DNA of 64,000 nucleotides from Nemertoderma westbladi (taxonomy: Eukaryota; Xenacoelomorpha; Nemertodermatida; Nemertodermatidae), in assembly GCA_032718475.1 (NCBI GenBank), contig JAUCBJ010007053.1, forward strand, positions 1 through 64,000. Direction: 5' to 3'. The notes below the pieces were generated by a model that ran no database searches, was not told where the DNA came from, and worked only from the letters and a program-made list of their open reading frames with translations. Made by a program: the position numbers and the translations under genes. Positions 11,514 through 23,254 of this stretch are shown here, piece after piece (within the stretch, counting starts at the first letter, position 1; every line of letters starts with the position of its first letter).

Positions 11514-12478
11514 TTGTGTATATACATATAATTGTGTATATACATATAATTGTGTATATACATATAATTTTGTATATACATATAATTGTGTCATACATAT
11601 AATTGTGTATATACATATAATTGTGTATTACATATAATTGTGTATATACATATAATTGTGTATATACATATAATTGTGTATATACATATAATTAATTGTG
11701 TATATACATATAATTGTGTATATACATATAATTGTGTATTACATATAATTGTGTATATACATATAATTGTGTATATACATATAATTAATTGTGTATATAC
11801 ATATAATTGTGTATATACATATAATTGTGTATTACATATAATTGTGTATATACATATAATTGTGTATATACATATAATTGTGTATTACATATAATTGTGT
11901 ATATACATATAATTGTGTATATACATATAATTGTGTATATACATATAATTGTGTATATACATATAATTGTGTATTACATATAATTGTGTATATACATATA
12001 AGTGTGTATTACATATAATTGTGTATATACATATAATTGTGTATATACATATAATTGTGTATATACATATAATTGTGTATTACATATAATTGTGTATATA
12101 CATATAAGTGTGTATATACATATAATTGTGTATATACGTATAAGTGTGTATATACATATAATTGTGTATATACATATAATTGTGTATATACATATAATTG
12201 TGTATATACATATAAGTGTGTATATACATATAATTGTGTATATACATATAATTGTGTATATACATATAATTGTGTATATACATATAATTTTGTATATACA
12301 TACAATTGTGTATATACATATAAGTGTGTATATACATATAATTGTGTATATACATATAAGTGTGTATATACATATAATTGTGTATATACATATAAGTGTG
12401 TATATAGATATAATTGTGTATATACATACAATTGTGTATATACATATAATTGTGTATATACATATGAGTGTGTTTATA
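11514..12478. repeat. 18-bp AT-rich satellite
   Basis: About 53 copies of an 18-bp unit, gtgtatatacatataatt. Most of each unit is alternating purine-pyrimidine and contains the palindrome gtatatac. A 15-bp variant (gtgtattacatataa type) recurs at intervals in the left half. The right half shows gtgtg in place of attgtg. Open frames on both strands (VYTYNC-type and MYIHNY-type periods) follow from an 18-bp, stop-free unit and are not genes. Confidence 0.95.
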
Positions 12479-13186
12479 CTGTTATCGAACTGTAATTCAC
12501 CACTGATTTAAGTTACAAGAGGATTACCATTATGCTAATTTGTTTAAATTATTAAAATAATGTTTTTTATGGACCTGTTCTATGTTAACATATTGATGTT
12601 TATTTGGTTTAATTATAACTGGTTCACGTTTATATATAGTTATCAGTACATTTTGTTAATCGAGACACAATATGGTAAATATTCTAAGTTATTAGATTTT
12701 GCAATATTTGTAGTAATTTTAATTAACCGATAACTCAAGGTCACTTAGATTCTACCTCCTATTAATTACTTCTGATTTAACATTTGATATGTTGCCCTTT
12801 GCGATTTCAACTATTTTAGTATATTCCGTTTTAAATTGTACCTCGAAGTTAAATATTAAAATTTGTTCAACATCTTTTTAATAATCGTTTTTTATTTTCA
12901 CCAAACTCACACAGTCTACACAGATCCATAGAAACACAGATCCATATCTTTCATATTAATCGTTTGTAGTGAATTTGTTAGAATTGTCTGGTTATTGACC
13001 TGCTTACCATGGTTATTGAGATATTGTATATTTCGCTCTAACAATAATTTGTAACTTATTAGTAATTTTTCAATCTGTTTTGTTGTGCCACAAAGTGTCT
13101 GAAAATTTATGTTTCTTAAATCCATGTTTTACAAGTGTGTGTGTGTGTATATACTGTTTCTGATGCCATGTGTAGCCACGCATGGT
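12479..13186. other. AT-rich spacer without recognisable genes
   Basis: About 700 bp of AT-rich sequence, ending in a short gtgtgtgtgtgtatata run near 13135. The 69-codon - strand frame at 12916-13125 has no recognisable motif. I see nothing functional. Confidence 0.5.
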
Positions 13187-14253
13187 TCACGTGCTGCGCG
13201 ATGCGCAGTGCGCCTACGGACGGGGCTCACGTGCTGAGCAGTGCGCCTACGGACGGGGCTCACGTACTTAGCAGTGCGCCTACGGACGGGGCTCACGTAC
13301 TTAGGAGTGCGCCTACGGACGGGGCTCACGTGCTGAGCAGTGCGCCTACGGACGGGGCTCACGTACTGAACAGTGCGCCTACGGACGGGGCTCACGTACT
13401 TAGCAGTGCGCCTACGGACGGGGCTCACGTACTGAGCAGTGCGCCTACGGACGGGGCTCACGTACTGAGCAGTGCGCCTACGGACGGGGCTCACGTACTT
13501 AGCAGTGCGCCTACGGACGGGGCTCACGTACTTAGGAGTGCGCCTACGGACGGGGCTCACGTGCTGAGCAGTGCGCCTACGGACGGGGCTCACGTACTGA
13601 GCAGTGCGCCTACGGACGGGGCTCACGTACTGAGCAGTGCGCCTACGGACGGGGCTCACGTACTGAGCAGTGCGCCTACGGACGGGGCTCACGTACTGAG
13701 CAGTGCGCCTACGGACGGGGCTCACGTACTGAACAGTGCGCCTACGGACGGGGCTCACGTACTGAGCAGTGCGCCTACGGACGGGGCTCACGTACTGAGC
13801 AGTGCGCCTACGGACGGGGCTCACGTACTGAGCAGTGCGCCTACGGACGGGGCTCACGTGCTGAGCAGTGCGCCTACGGACGGGGCTCACGTACTGAGCA
13901 GTGCGCCTACGGACGGGGCTCACGTGCTGAGCAGTGCGCCTACGGACGGGGCTCACGTACTGAGCAGTGCGCCTACGGACGGGGCTCACGTACTGAGCAG
14001 TGCGCCTACGGACGGGGCTCACGTGCTGAGCAGTGCGCCTACGGACGGGGCTCACGTACTGAGCAGTGCGCCTACGGACGGGGCTCACGTGCTGAGCAGT
14101 GCGCCTACGGACGGGGCTCACGTGCTGAGCAGTGCGCCTACGGACGGGGCTCACGTGCTGAGCAGTGCGCCTACGGACGGGGCTCACGTACTGAGCAGTG
14201 CGCCTACGGACGGGGCTCACGTGCTGAGCAGTGCGCCTACGGACGGGGCTCGC
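13187..14253. repeat. 33-bp CpG-rich minisatellite with E-box cores
   Basis: About 32 nearly identical copies of a 33-bp unit containing gtgcgcctacggacggggct followed by cacgtactgagca. Each unit has four CpGs, so the array forms a CpG-dense kilobase in AT-rich surroundings. The variable dinucleotide after cacgt switches between ac and gc; the gc form creates CACGTG, and I count about 11 such sites. As 33 is a multiple of 3, both strands are open throughout. The - frame (13129-14322, 397 codons) reads an 11-residue SPVRRRTAQYV period and the + frame an SSAPTDGAHVL period. I annotate the DNA as a repeat, because no splice or domain evidence supports either protein. Confidence 0.95.
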
Positions 14254-14945
14254 TGAATTTATGTTTCTGTTGTTATTTGCTTCTCGTGTTGTAATAAAAC
14301 TATCTGTTAGAGCTCCACCCACCCCCTGTTACAGCAACTTATTGCTAACCCCATTACACGGGGCAACTTTTGTTACTTGTTAAAGGGGCCTAATATCTTA
14401 AATGCCTAATATATTTTGTATTGTTGTTATGGTTAACGGTAATTCCATATTGTTTTTAAATTAGTATTAAACGGTAACGCATGTGCAATGTTTGCGTTAT
14501 TAATCTAGGAGGTTTATTCAAGTTCATTATTAAATGCTGCGTTATTGTATTTTCTAAGGGATCTCTTTTAATTGTTTCATTGTGGCTAATCGACAACTAT
14601 TTTATATTAATCATTTTGTTGCCTAACTGTATTATTAATACTGTTTTCTATTGTTTCTCAATACAATCTACTATGTTATGGATTTGTTGTGCTATGACGT
14701 CATTGGTTTCGATTAGTCAGGATATGTTGCACCTCCAAATGCTACAAGAATATCTAGATTACTAAATATACAGTTAACTATAATCCAGTAATAGGGTCAA
14801 CTTAATTGGCCAACTTTAATAAAAGTTGAGTTAATTAAAAATGCACAAAATCTAAATACAAATCTTAATTTTATTAATACATTTGTCTGGCTGTTCCATC
14901 ATTTTTATTTAGAACGCTCGTGGCCTTTCAGAAGTGGCCCTTCCA
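14254..14945. other. spacer between 33-bp and 42-bp arrays
   Basis: AT-rich. A 94-codon + frame at 14481-14765 encodes a hydrophobic, Cys/Ile/Leu-rich peptide, as expected by chance in T-rich DNA. An aataaa occurs near 14291. No gene is supported. Confidence 0.5.
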
Positions 14946-17900
14946 TTCGGCTTTTGTAGTTGGTGAGCGACGCAACATGAATGTGTGTTCGGCCTTTATA
15001 GTTGGTGAGTGATGCTAAGTAAATGTGAGTTCGGTCTTTATAGTTGGTGAGCGACGCTACGTGAATGTGAGTTCGGCCTTTATAGTTGGTGAGCGACGCT
15101 ACGTAAATGTGAGTTCGGCCTTTATAGTTGGTGAGCGACGCTACGTAAATGTGACTTCGGCCTTTATAGTTGGTGAGCGACGCTACGTAAATGTGAGTTC
15201 GGCCTTTATAGTTGGTGAGCGACGCTACGTAAATGTGAGTTCGGCCTTTATAGTTGGTGAGCGATGCTATGTGAATGTGAGTTCGGCCTTTATAGTTGGT
15301 GAGCGACGCTACGTAAATGTGAGTTCGGCCTTTATAGTTGGTGAGCGACGCTATGTGAATGTGAGTTCGGCCTTATATATGGTGAGCGACGCTACGTGAA
15401 TGTGACTTCGGCCTTTATAGTTGGTGAGCGACGCTACGTAAATGTGAGTTCGGCCTTTATAGTTGGTGAGCAACGCTACGTAAATGTGACTTCGGCCTTT
15501 ATAGTTGGTGAGCGATGCTACGTGTGAGTTTGGTCTTTATAGTTGGTGAGCGACACTACGTGAATGTGAGTTCGGTCTTTATGGTTGGTGAGCGACGCTA
15601 CTTGAATGTGAGTTCGGTCTTTATAGTTGGTGAGCGATGCTACGTGTGAGTTTGGTCTTTATAGTTGGTGAGCGACACTACGTGAATGTGAGTTCGGTCT
15701 TTATGGTTGGTGAGCGACGCTACTTGAATGTGAGTTCGGCCTTTATTGTTGGTGAGCGATGCTACGTGTGAGTTTGGTCTTTATAGTTGGTGAGCGACAC
15801 TACGTGAATGTGAGTTCGGTCTTTATGGTTGGTGAGCGACGCTACTTGAATGTGAGTTCGGTCTTTATAGTTGGTGAGCGATGCTACGTAAATGTGAGTT
15901 CGGCCTTTATAGTTGGTGAATGACTCTACGTGAAAGTGAGTTTGGCATTTATTGTTGGTGAGCGACGCTTCGAAAATGTGAGTTCGGTCTTTATGGTTGG
16001 TGAGCGACGCTACTTGAATGTGAGTTCGGTCTTTATAGTTGGTGAGCGACACTACGTAAATGTGAGTTCTGCCTTTATAGTTGGTGAGCGACGCTACGTA
16101 AATGTGAGTTCGGTCTTTATAGTTGGTGAATGACGCTACGTAAATGTTAGTTCGGTCTTTATGGTTGGTGAGTGACGCTACGTAAATGTGAGTTCGGTCT
16201 TTATAGTTGGTGAATGACGCTACGTAAATGTTAGTTCGGTCTTTATGGTTGGTGAGTGACGCTACGTAAATGTGAGTTCGGTCTTTATAGTTGGTGAGTG
16301 ACGCTACGTAAATGTGAGTTCTGCCTTTATAGTTGGTGAATGACGCTACGTAAATGTTAGTTTGGTCTTTATGGTTGGTGAGTGACGCTACGTAAATGTG
16401 AGTTCGGTCTTTATAGTTGGTGAATGACGCTACGTAAATGTTAGTTCGGTCTTTATGGTTGGTGAGTGACGCTACGTAAATGTGAGTTCGGTCTTTATGG
16501 TTGGTGAGCGACGCTACGTAAATGTTAGTTCGGTCTTTATGGTTGGTGAATGACGCTACGTAAATGTTAGTTCGGTCTTTATGGTTGGTGAGTGACGCTA
16601 CGTAAATGTGAGTTCGGTCTTTATAGTTGGTGAATGACGCTACGTAAATGTTAGTTCGGTCTTTATGGTTGGTGAGTGACGCTACGTAAATGTGAGTTCG
16701 GTCTTTATAGTTGGTGAGTGACGCTACGTAAATGTGAGTTCTGCCTTTATAGTTGGTGAATGACGCTACGTAAATGTTAGTTTGGTCTTTATGGTTGGTG
16801 AGTGACGCTACGTAAATGTGAGTTCGGTCTTTATAGTTGGTGAATGACGCTACGTAAATGTTAGTTCGGTCTTTATGGTTGGTGAGTGACGCTACGTAAA
16901 TGTGAGTTCGGTCTTTATGGTTGGTGAGCGACGCTACGTAAATGTTAGTTCGGTCTTTATGGTTGGTGAGTGACGCTACGTAAATGTGAGTTCGGTCTTT
17001 ATAGTTGGTGAATGACGCTACGTAAATGTTAGTTCGGTCTTTATGGTTGGTGAGTGACGCTACGTAAATGTGAGTTCGGTCTTTATGGTTGGTGAGCGAC
17101 GCTACGTAAATGTTAGTTCGGTCTTTATGGTTGGTGAGTGACGCTACGTAAATGTGAGTTCTGCCTTTATAGTTGGTGAGTGACGCTACGTAAATGTGAG
17201 TTCGGCCTTTATAGTTGGTGAATGACGCTACGTAAATGTTAGTTTGGTCTTTATGGTTGGTGAGTGACGCTACGTAAATGTGAGTTCGGTCTTTATAGTT
17301 GGTGAGTGACGCTACGTAAATGTGAGTTCGGTCTTTATAGTTGGTGAATGACGCTACGTAAATGTTAGTTTGGTCTTTATGGTTGGTGAGTGACGCTACG
17401 TAAATGTGAGTTCGGTCTTTATAGTTGGTGAGTGACGCTACGTAAATGTGAGTTCTGCCTTTATAGTTGGTGAATGACGCTACGTAAATGTTAGTTTGGT
17501 CTTTATGGTTGGTGAGTGACGCTACGTAAATGTGAGTTCGGTCTTTATAGTTGGTGAGTGACGCTACGTAAATCTGAGTTCTGCCTTTATAGTTGGTGAA
17601 TGACGCTACGTAAATGTGAGTTCGGTCTTTATAGTTGGTGAGCGATGCTATGTAAATGTGAGTTCGGCCTTTATAGTTGGTGAATGACGCTACGTAAATG
17701 TTAGTTTGGTCTTTATGGTTGGTGAGCGACGCTACGTAAATGTTAGTTCGGTCTTTATGGTTGGTGAGTGACGCTACTTGAATGTTAGTTCGGTCTTTAT
17801 GGTTGGTGAGTGACGCTACGTAAATGTGAGTTCGGTCTTTATAGTTGGTGAGCGACGCTACGTAAATGTTAGTTCGGTCTTTATGGTTGGTGAGTGACGC

Positions 17901-20900
17901 TACTTGAATGTTAGTTCGGTCTTTATGGTTGGTGAGTGACGCTACGTAAATGTTAGTTCGGTCTTTATGGTTGGTGAGTGACGCTACGTAAATGTGAGTT
18001 CGGTCTTTATAGTTGGTGAATGACGCTACGTAAATGTTAGTTCGGTCTTTATGGTTGGTGAGTGACGCTACGTAAATGTGAGTTCGGTCTTTATAGTTGG
18101 TGAGCGATGCTATGTAAATGTGAGTTCGGCCTTTATAGTTGGTGAATGACGCTACGTAAATGTTAGTTTGGTCTTTATGGTTGGTGAGCGACGCTACGTA
18201 AATGTTAGTTCGGTCTTTATGGTTGGTGAGTGACGCTACTTGAATGTTAGTTCGGTCTTTATGGTTGGTGAGTGACGCTACGTAAATGTGAGTTCGGTCT
18301 TTATAGTTGGTGAGCGATGCTATGTAAATGTGAGTTCGGCCTTTATAGTTGGTGAATGACGCTACGTAAATGTTAGTTTGGTCTTTATGGTTGGTGAGCG
18401 ACGCTACGTAAATGTTAGTTCGGTCTTTATGGTTGGTGAGTGACGCTACGTAAATGTGAGTTCTGCCTTTATAGTTGGTGAGTGACGCTACGTAAATGTG
18501 AGTTCGGCCTTTATAGTTGGTGAATGACGCTACGTAAATGTTAGTTTGGTCTTTATGGTTGGTGAGTGACGCTACGTAAATGTGAGTTCGGTCTTTATAG
18601 TTGGTGAATGACGCTACGTAAATGTTAGTTTGGTCTTTATGGTTGGTGAGTGACGCTACGTAAATGTGAGTTCGGTCTTTATAGTTGGTGAGTGACGCTA
18701 CGTAAATGTTAGTTTGGTCTTTATGGTTGGTGAGTGACGCTACGTAAATGTGAGTTCGGTCTTTATAGTTGGTGAATGACGCTACGTAAATGTGAGTTCG
18801 GTCTTTATAGTTGGTGAGTGACGCTACGTAAATGTGAGTTCGGTCTTTATAGTTGGTGAGTGACGCTACGTAAATGTGAGTTCTGCCTTTATAGTTGGTG
18901 AATGACGCTACGTAAATGTTAGTTTGGTCTTTATGGTTGGTGAGTGACGCTACGTAAATGTGAGTTCGGTCTTTATAGTTGGTGAATGACGCTACGTAAA
19001 TGTGAGTTCGGTCTTTATAGTTGGTGAGTGACGCTACGTAAATGTGAGTTCTGCCTTTATAGTTGGTGAATGACGCTACGTAAATGTTAGTTTGGTCTTT
19101 ATGGTTGGTGAGTGACGCTACGTAAATGTTAGTTTGGTCTTTATGGTTGGTGAGTGACGCTACGTAAATGTGAGTTCGGTCTTTATAGTTGGTGAGTGAC
19201 GCTACGTAAATGTTAGTTTGGTCTTTATGGTTGGTGAGTGACGCTACGTAAATGTGAGTTCTGCCTTTATAGTTGGTGAGTGACGCTACGTAAATGTGAG
19301 TTCGGTCTTTATGGTTGGTGAGTGACGCTACGTAAATGTGAGTTCGGTCTTTATAGTTGGTGAGTGACGCTACGTAAATGTTAGTTTGGTCTTTATGGTT
19401 GGTGAGTGACGCTACGTAAATGTTAGTTTGGTCTTTATGGTTGGTGAGTGACGCTACGTAAATGTTAGTTTGGTCTTTATGGTTGGTGAGTGACGCTACG
19501 TAAATGTGAGTTCGGTCTTTATAGTTGGTGAGTGACGCTACGTAAATGTGAGTTCTGCCTTTATAGTTGGTGAATGACGCTACGTAAATGTTAGTTTGGT
19601 CTTTATAGTTGGTGAGTGACGCTACGTAAATGTGAGTTCTGCCTTTATAGTTGGTGAGTGACGCTACGTAAATGTGAGTTCTGCCTTTATAGTTGGTGAG
19701 TGACGCTACGTAAATGTGAGTTCGGCCTTTATAGTTGGTGAATGACGCTACGTAAATGTTAGTTTGGTCTTTATGGTTGGTGAGTGACGCTACGTAAATG
19801 TGAGTTCGGTCTTTATAGTTGGTGAGTGACGCTACGTAAATGTGAGTTCTGCCTTTATAGTTGGTGAATGACGCTACGTAAATGTTAGTTTGGTCTTTAT
19901 AGTTGGTGAGTGACGCTACGTAAATGTGAGTTCTGCCTTTATAGTTGGTGAGCGATGCTATGTAAATGTGAGTTCGGTCTTTATGGTTGGTGAGTGACGC
20001 TACGTAAATGTGAGTTCGGCCTTTATAGTTGGTGAGTGACGCTACGTAAATGTTAGTTCGGTCTTTATGGTTGGTGAGTGACGCTACGTAAATGTGAGTT
20101 CGGTCTTTATAGTTGGTGAATGACGCTACGTAAATGTGAGTTCTGCCTTTATAGTTGGTGAGCGATGCTATGTAAATGTGAGTTCGGCCTTTATAGTTGG
20201 TGAATGACGCTACGTAAATGTTAGTTTGGTCTTTATGGTTGGTGAGTGACGCTACGTAAATGTTAGTTTGGTCTTTATGGTTGGTGAGTGACGCTACGTA
20301 AATGTTAGTTTGGTCTTTATGGTTGGTGAGTGACGCTACGTAAATGTGAGTTCTGCCTTTATAGTTGGTGAGTGACGCTACGTAAATGTGAGTTCGGCCT
20401 TTATAGTTGGTGAATGACGCTACGTAAATGTTAGTTTGGTCTTTATGGTTGGTGAGTGACGCTACGTAAATGTGAGTTCGGTCTTTATAGTTGGTGAGTG
20501 ACGCTACGTAAATGTGAGTTCTGCCTTTATAGTTGGTGAATGACGCTACGTAAATGTTAGTTTGGTCTTTATAGTTGGTGAGCGACGCTACGTAAATGTT
20601 AGTTCGGTCTTTATAGTTGGTGAGTGACGCTACGTAAATGTTAGTTTGGTCTTTATGGTTGGTGAGTGACGCTACGTAAATGTGAGTTCGGCCTTTATAG
20701 TTGGTGAGTGACGCTACGTAAATGTTAATTTGGTCTTTATGGTTGGTGAGTGACGCTACGTAAATGTGAGTTCGGCCTTTATAGTTGGTGAGTGACGCTA
20801 CGTGAATGTGAGGTCGGCCTTTATAGTTGGTGAATGACGCTACGTAAATGTTAGTTTGGTCTTTATAGTTGGTGAGTGACGCTACGTAAATGTGAGTTCT

Positions 20901-22925
20901 GCCTTTATAGTTGGTGAGCGATGCTATGTAAATGTGAGTTCGGCCTTTATAGTTGGTGAGTGACGCTACGTGAATGTGAGGTCGGCCTTTATAGTTGGTG
21001 AATGACGCTACGTAAATGTTAGTTTGGTCTTTATAGTTGGTGAGTGACGCTACGTAAATGTGAGTTCTGCCTTTATAGTTGGTGAGCGATGCTATGTAAA
21101 TGTGAGTTCGGCCTTTATAGTTGGTGAGTGACGCTACGTGAATGTGAGGTCGGCCTTTATAGTTGGTGAATGACGCTACGTAAATGTTAGTTTGGTCTTT
21201 ATGGTTGGTGAGTGACGCTACGTAAATGTGAGTTCGGTCTTTATAGTTGGTGAATGACGCTACGTAAATGTTAGTTTGGTCTTTATGGTTGGTGAGTGAC
21301 GCTACGTAAATGTTAGTTTGGTCTTTATGGTTGGTGAGTGACGCTACGTAAATGTGAGTTCGGTCTTTATAGTTGGTGAATGACGCTACGTAAATGTTAG
21401 TTTGGTCTTTATGGTTGGTGAGTGACGCTACGTAAATGTTAGTTTGGTCTTTATGGTTGGTGAGTGACGCTACGTAAATGTGAGTTCGGTCTTTATAGTT
21501 GGTGAATGACGCTACGTAAATGTTAGTTCGGCCTTTATAGTTGGTGAATGACGCTACGTAAATGTTAGTTTGGTCTTTATGGTTGGTGAGTGACGCTACG
21601 TAAATGTGAGTTCGGCCTTTATAGTTGGTGAGTGACGCTACGTGAATGTGAGGTCGGCCTTTATAGTTGGTGAATGACGCTACGTAAATGTTAGTTTGGT
21701 CTTTATAGTTGGTGAGTGACGCTACGTAAATGTGAGTTCTGCCTTTATAGTTGGTGAGCGATGCTATGTAAATGTGAGTTCGGCCTTTATAGTTGGTGAG
21801 TGACGCTACGTGAATGTGAGGTCGGCCTTTATAGTTGGTGAATGACGCTACGTAAATGTTAGTTTGGTCTTTATAGTTGGTGAGTGACGCTACGTAAATG
21901 TGAGTTCTGCCTTTATAGTTGGTGAGCGATGCTATGTAAATGTGAGTTCGGCCTTTATAGTTGGTGAGTGATGCTACGTGAATGTGAGGTCGGCCTTTAT
22001 AGTTGGTGAATGACGCTACGTAAATGTTAGTTTGGTCTTTATGGTTGGTGAGTGACGCTACGTAAATGTGAGTTCGGTCTTTATAGTTGGTGAATGACGC
22101 TACGTAAATGTTAGTTTGGTCTTTATAGTTGTTGAGCGACTCTACGTAAATGTGAGTTCGGTCTTTATAGTTGGTGAGCGACGCTACGTAAATGTGAGTT
22201 CGGTCTTTATAGTTGGTGAGCGATGCTACGTAAATGTGAGTTCTGCCTTTATAGTTGGTGAATGACGCTACGTAAATGTTAGTTTGGTCTTTATGGTTGG
22301 TGAGTGACGCTACGTAAATGTTAGTTTGGTCTTTATGGTTGGTGAGTGACGCTACGTAAATGTGAGTTCTGCCTTTATAGTTGGTGAGCGATGCTATGTA
22401 AATGTGAGTTCGGCCTTTATAGTTGGTGAGTGACGCTACGTGAATGTGAGGTCGGCCTTTATAGTTGGTGAATGACGCTACGTAAATGTTAGTTTGGTCT
22501 TTATGGTTGGTGAGTGACGCTACGTAAATGTGAGTTCGGTCTTTATAGTTGGTGAATGACGCTACGTAAATGTTAGTTTGGTCTTTATAGTTGTTGAGCG
22601 ACTCTACGTAAATGTGAGTTCGGTCTTTATAGTTGGTGAGCGATGCTATGTAAATGTGAGTTCGGTCTTTATAGTTGGTGAATGACGCTACGTAAATGTG
22701 AGTTCCGCCTTTATAGTTGGTGAGTGACGCTACGTAAATGTGAGTTCGGTCTTTATGGTTGGTGAGTGACGCTACGTAAATGTGAGTTCTGCCTTTATAG
22801 TTGGTGAGCGATGCTATGTAAATGTGAGTTCGGCCTTTCTAGTTGGTGAGCGATGCTATGTAAATGTGAGTTCGGCCTTTATAGTTGGTGAATGACGCTA
22901 CGTAAATGTTAGTTTGGTCTTTATG
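14946..22925. repeat. 42-bp satellite array, left segment
   Basis: About 190 copies of a 42-bp unit made of gtgagttcggcctttatagt then tggtgagcgacgctacgtaaat. The first 900 bp carry older variants (ctacttgaat, gctacgtgtgag) with indels. The rest is uniform in length with ordered variants. The rare form gaggtcggcc recurs at 20811, 20979 and 21147 (168-bp tetramer period) and again from 21651, 840 bp after the first, indicating block duplication. The right edge at 22925 is the insertion point of the retrotransposon; the array resumes at 27109. Short frames at 15025-16133 are repeat artefacts. Confidence 0.97.
22913..22925. repeat. target-site duplication, left copy
   Basis: tttggtctttatg, the last satellite bases before the retrotransposon's 3' end. 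It is identical to 27109-27121. Confidence 0.88.
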
Positions 22926-23254
22926 AAACGAAAGCTTTAATACCAACATATGGTGTAAATAAAATAAACATGCACATAAAGGTAGGTAGGCCTACTGTAA
23001 AATATGAAAGTTGTTATGTGACCATATAATACTGTATTGTATGACAGATAATGGAAAATGGGATACACATTATTTATAGGTTATTTGGAGATGGGGATAT
23101 AATAAAATGAATATATAATATAATAAAAAAAGGGAAAAAATATATATAATATAATAAAATGTCGTTGCATGGTTGAAATATTGTACAATTCAATGTTTGG
23201 TTATAGCGTGGCTGGGGGAAGTTTTAAAATAGATCGTGTAAAAATTAGAATAGA

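Noticed and set aside
11398-12511. VYTYNC/MYIHNY-type frames in the 18-bp array
   Set aside because: An 18-bp period with no stop on either strand; low-complexity translation of AT-rich satellite.
14481-14765. Small membrane protein gene
   Set aside because: The hydrophobic composition is that expected from T-rich DNA, with no homologous motif, splice signal or supporting context.
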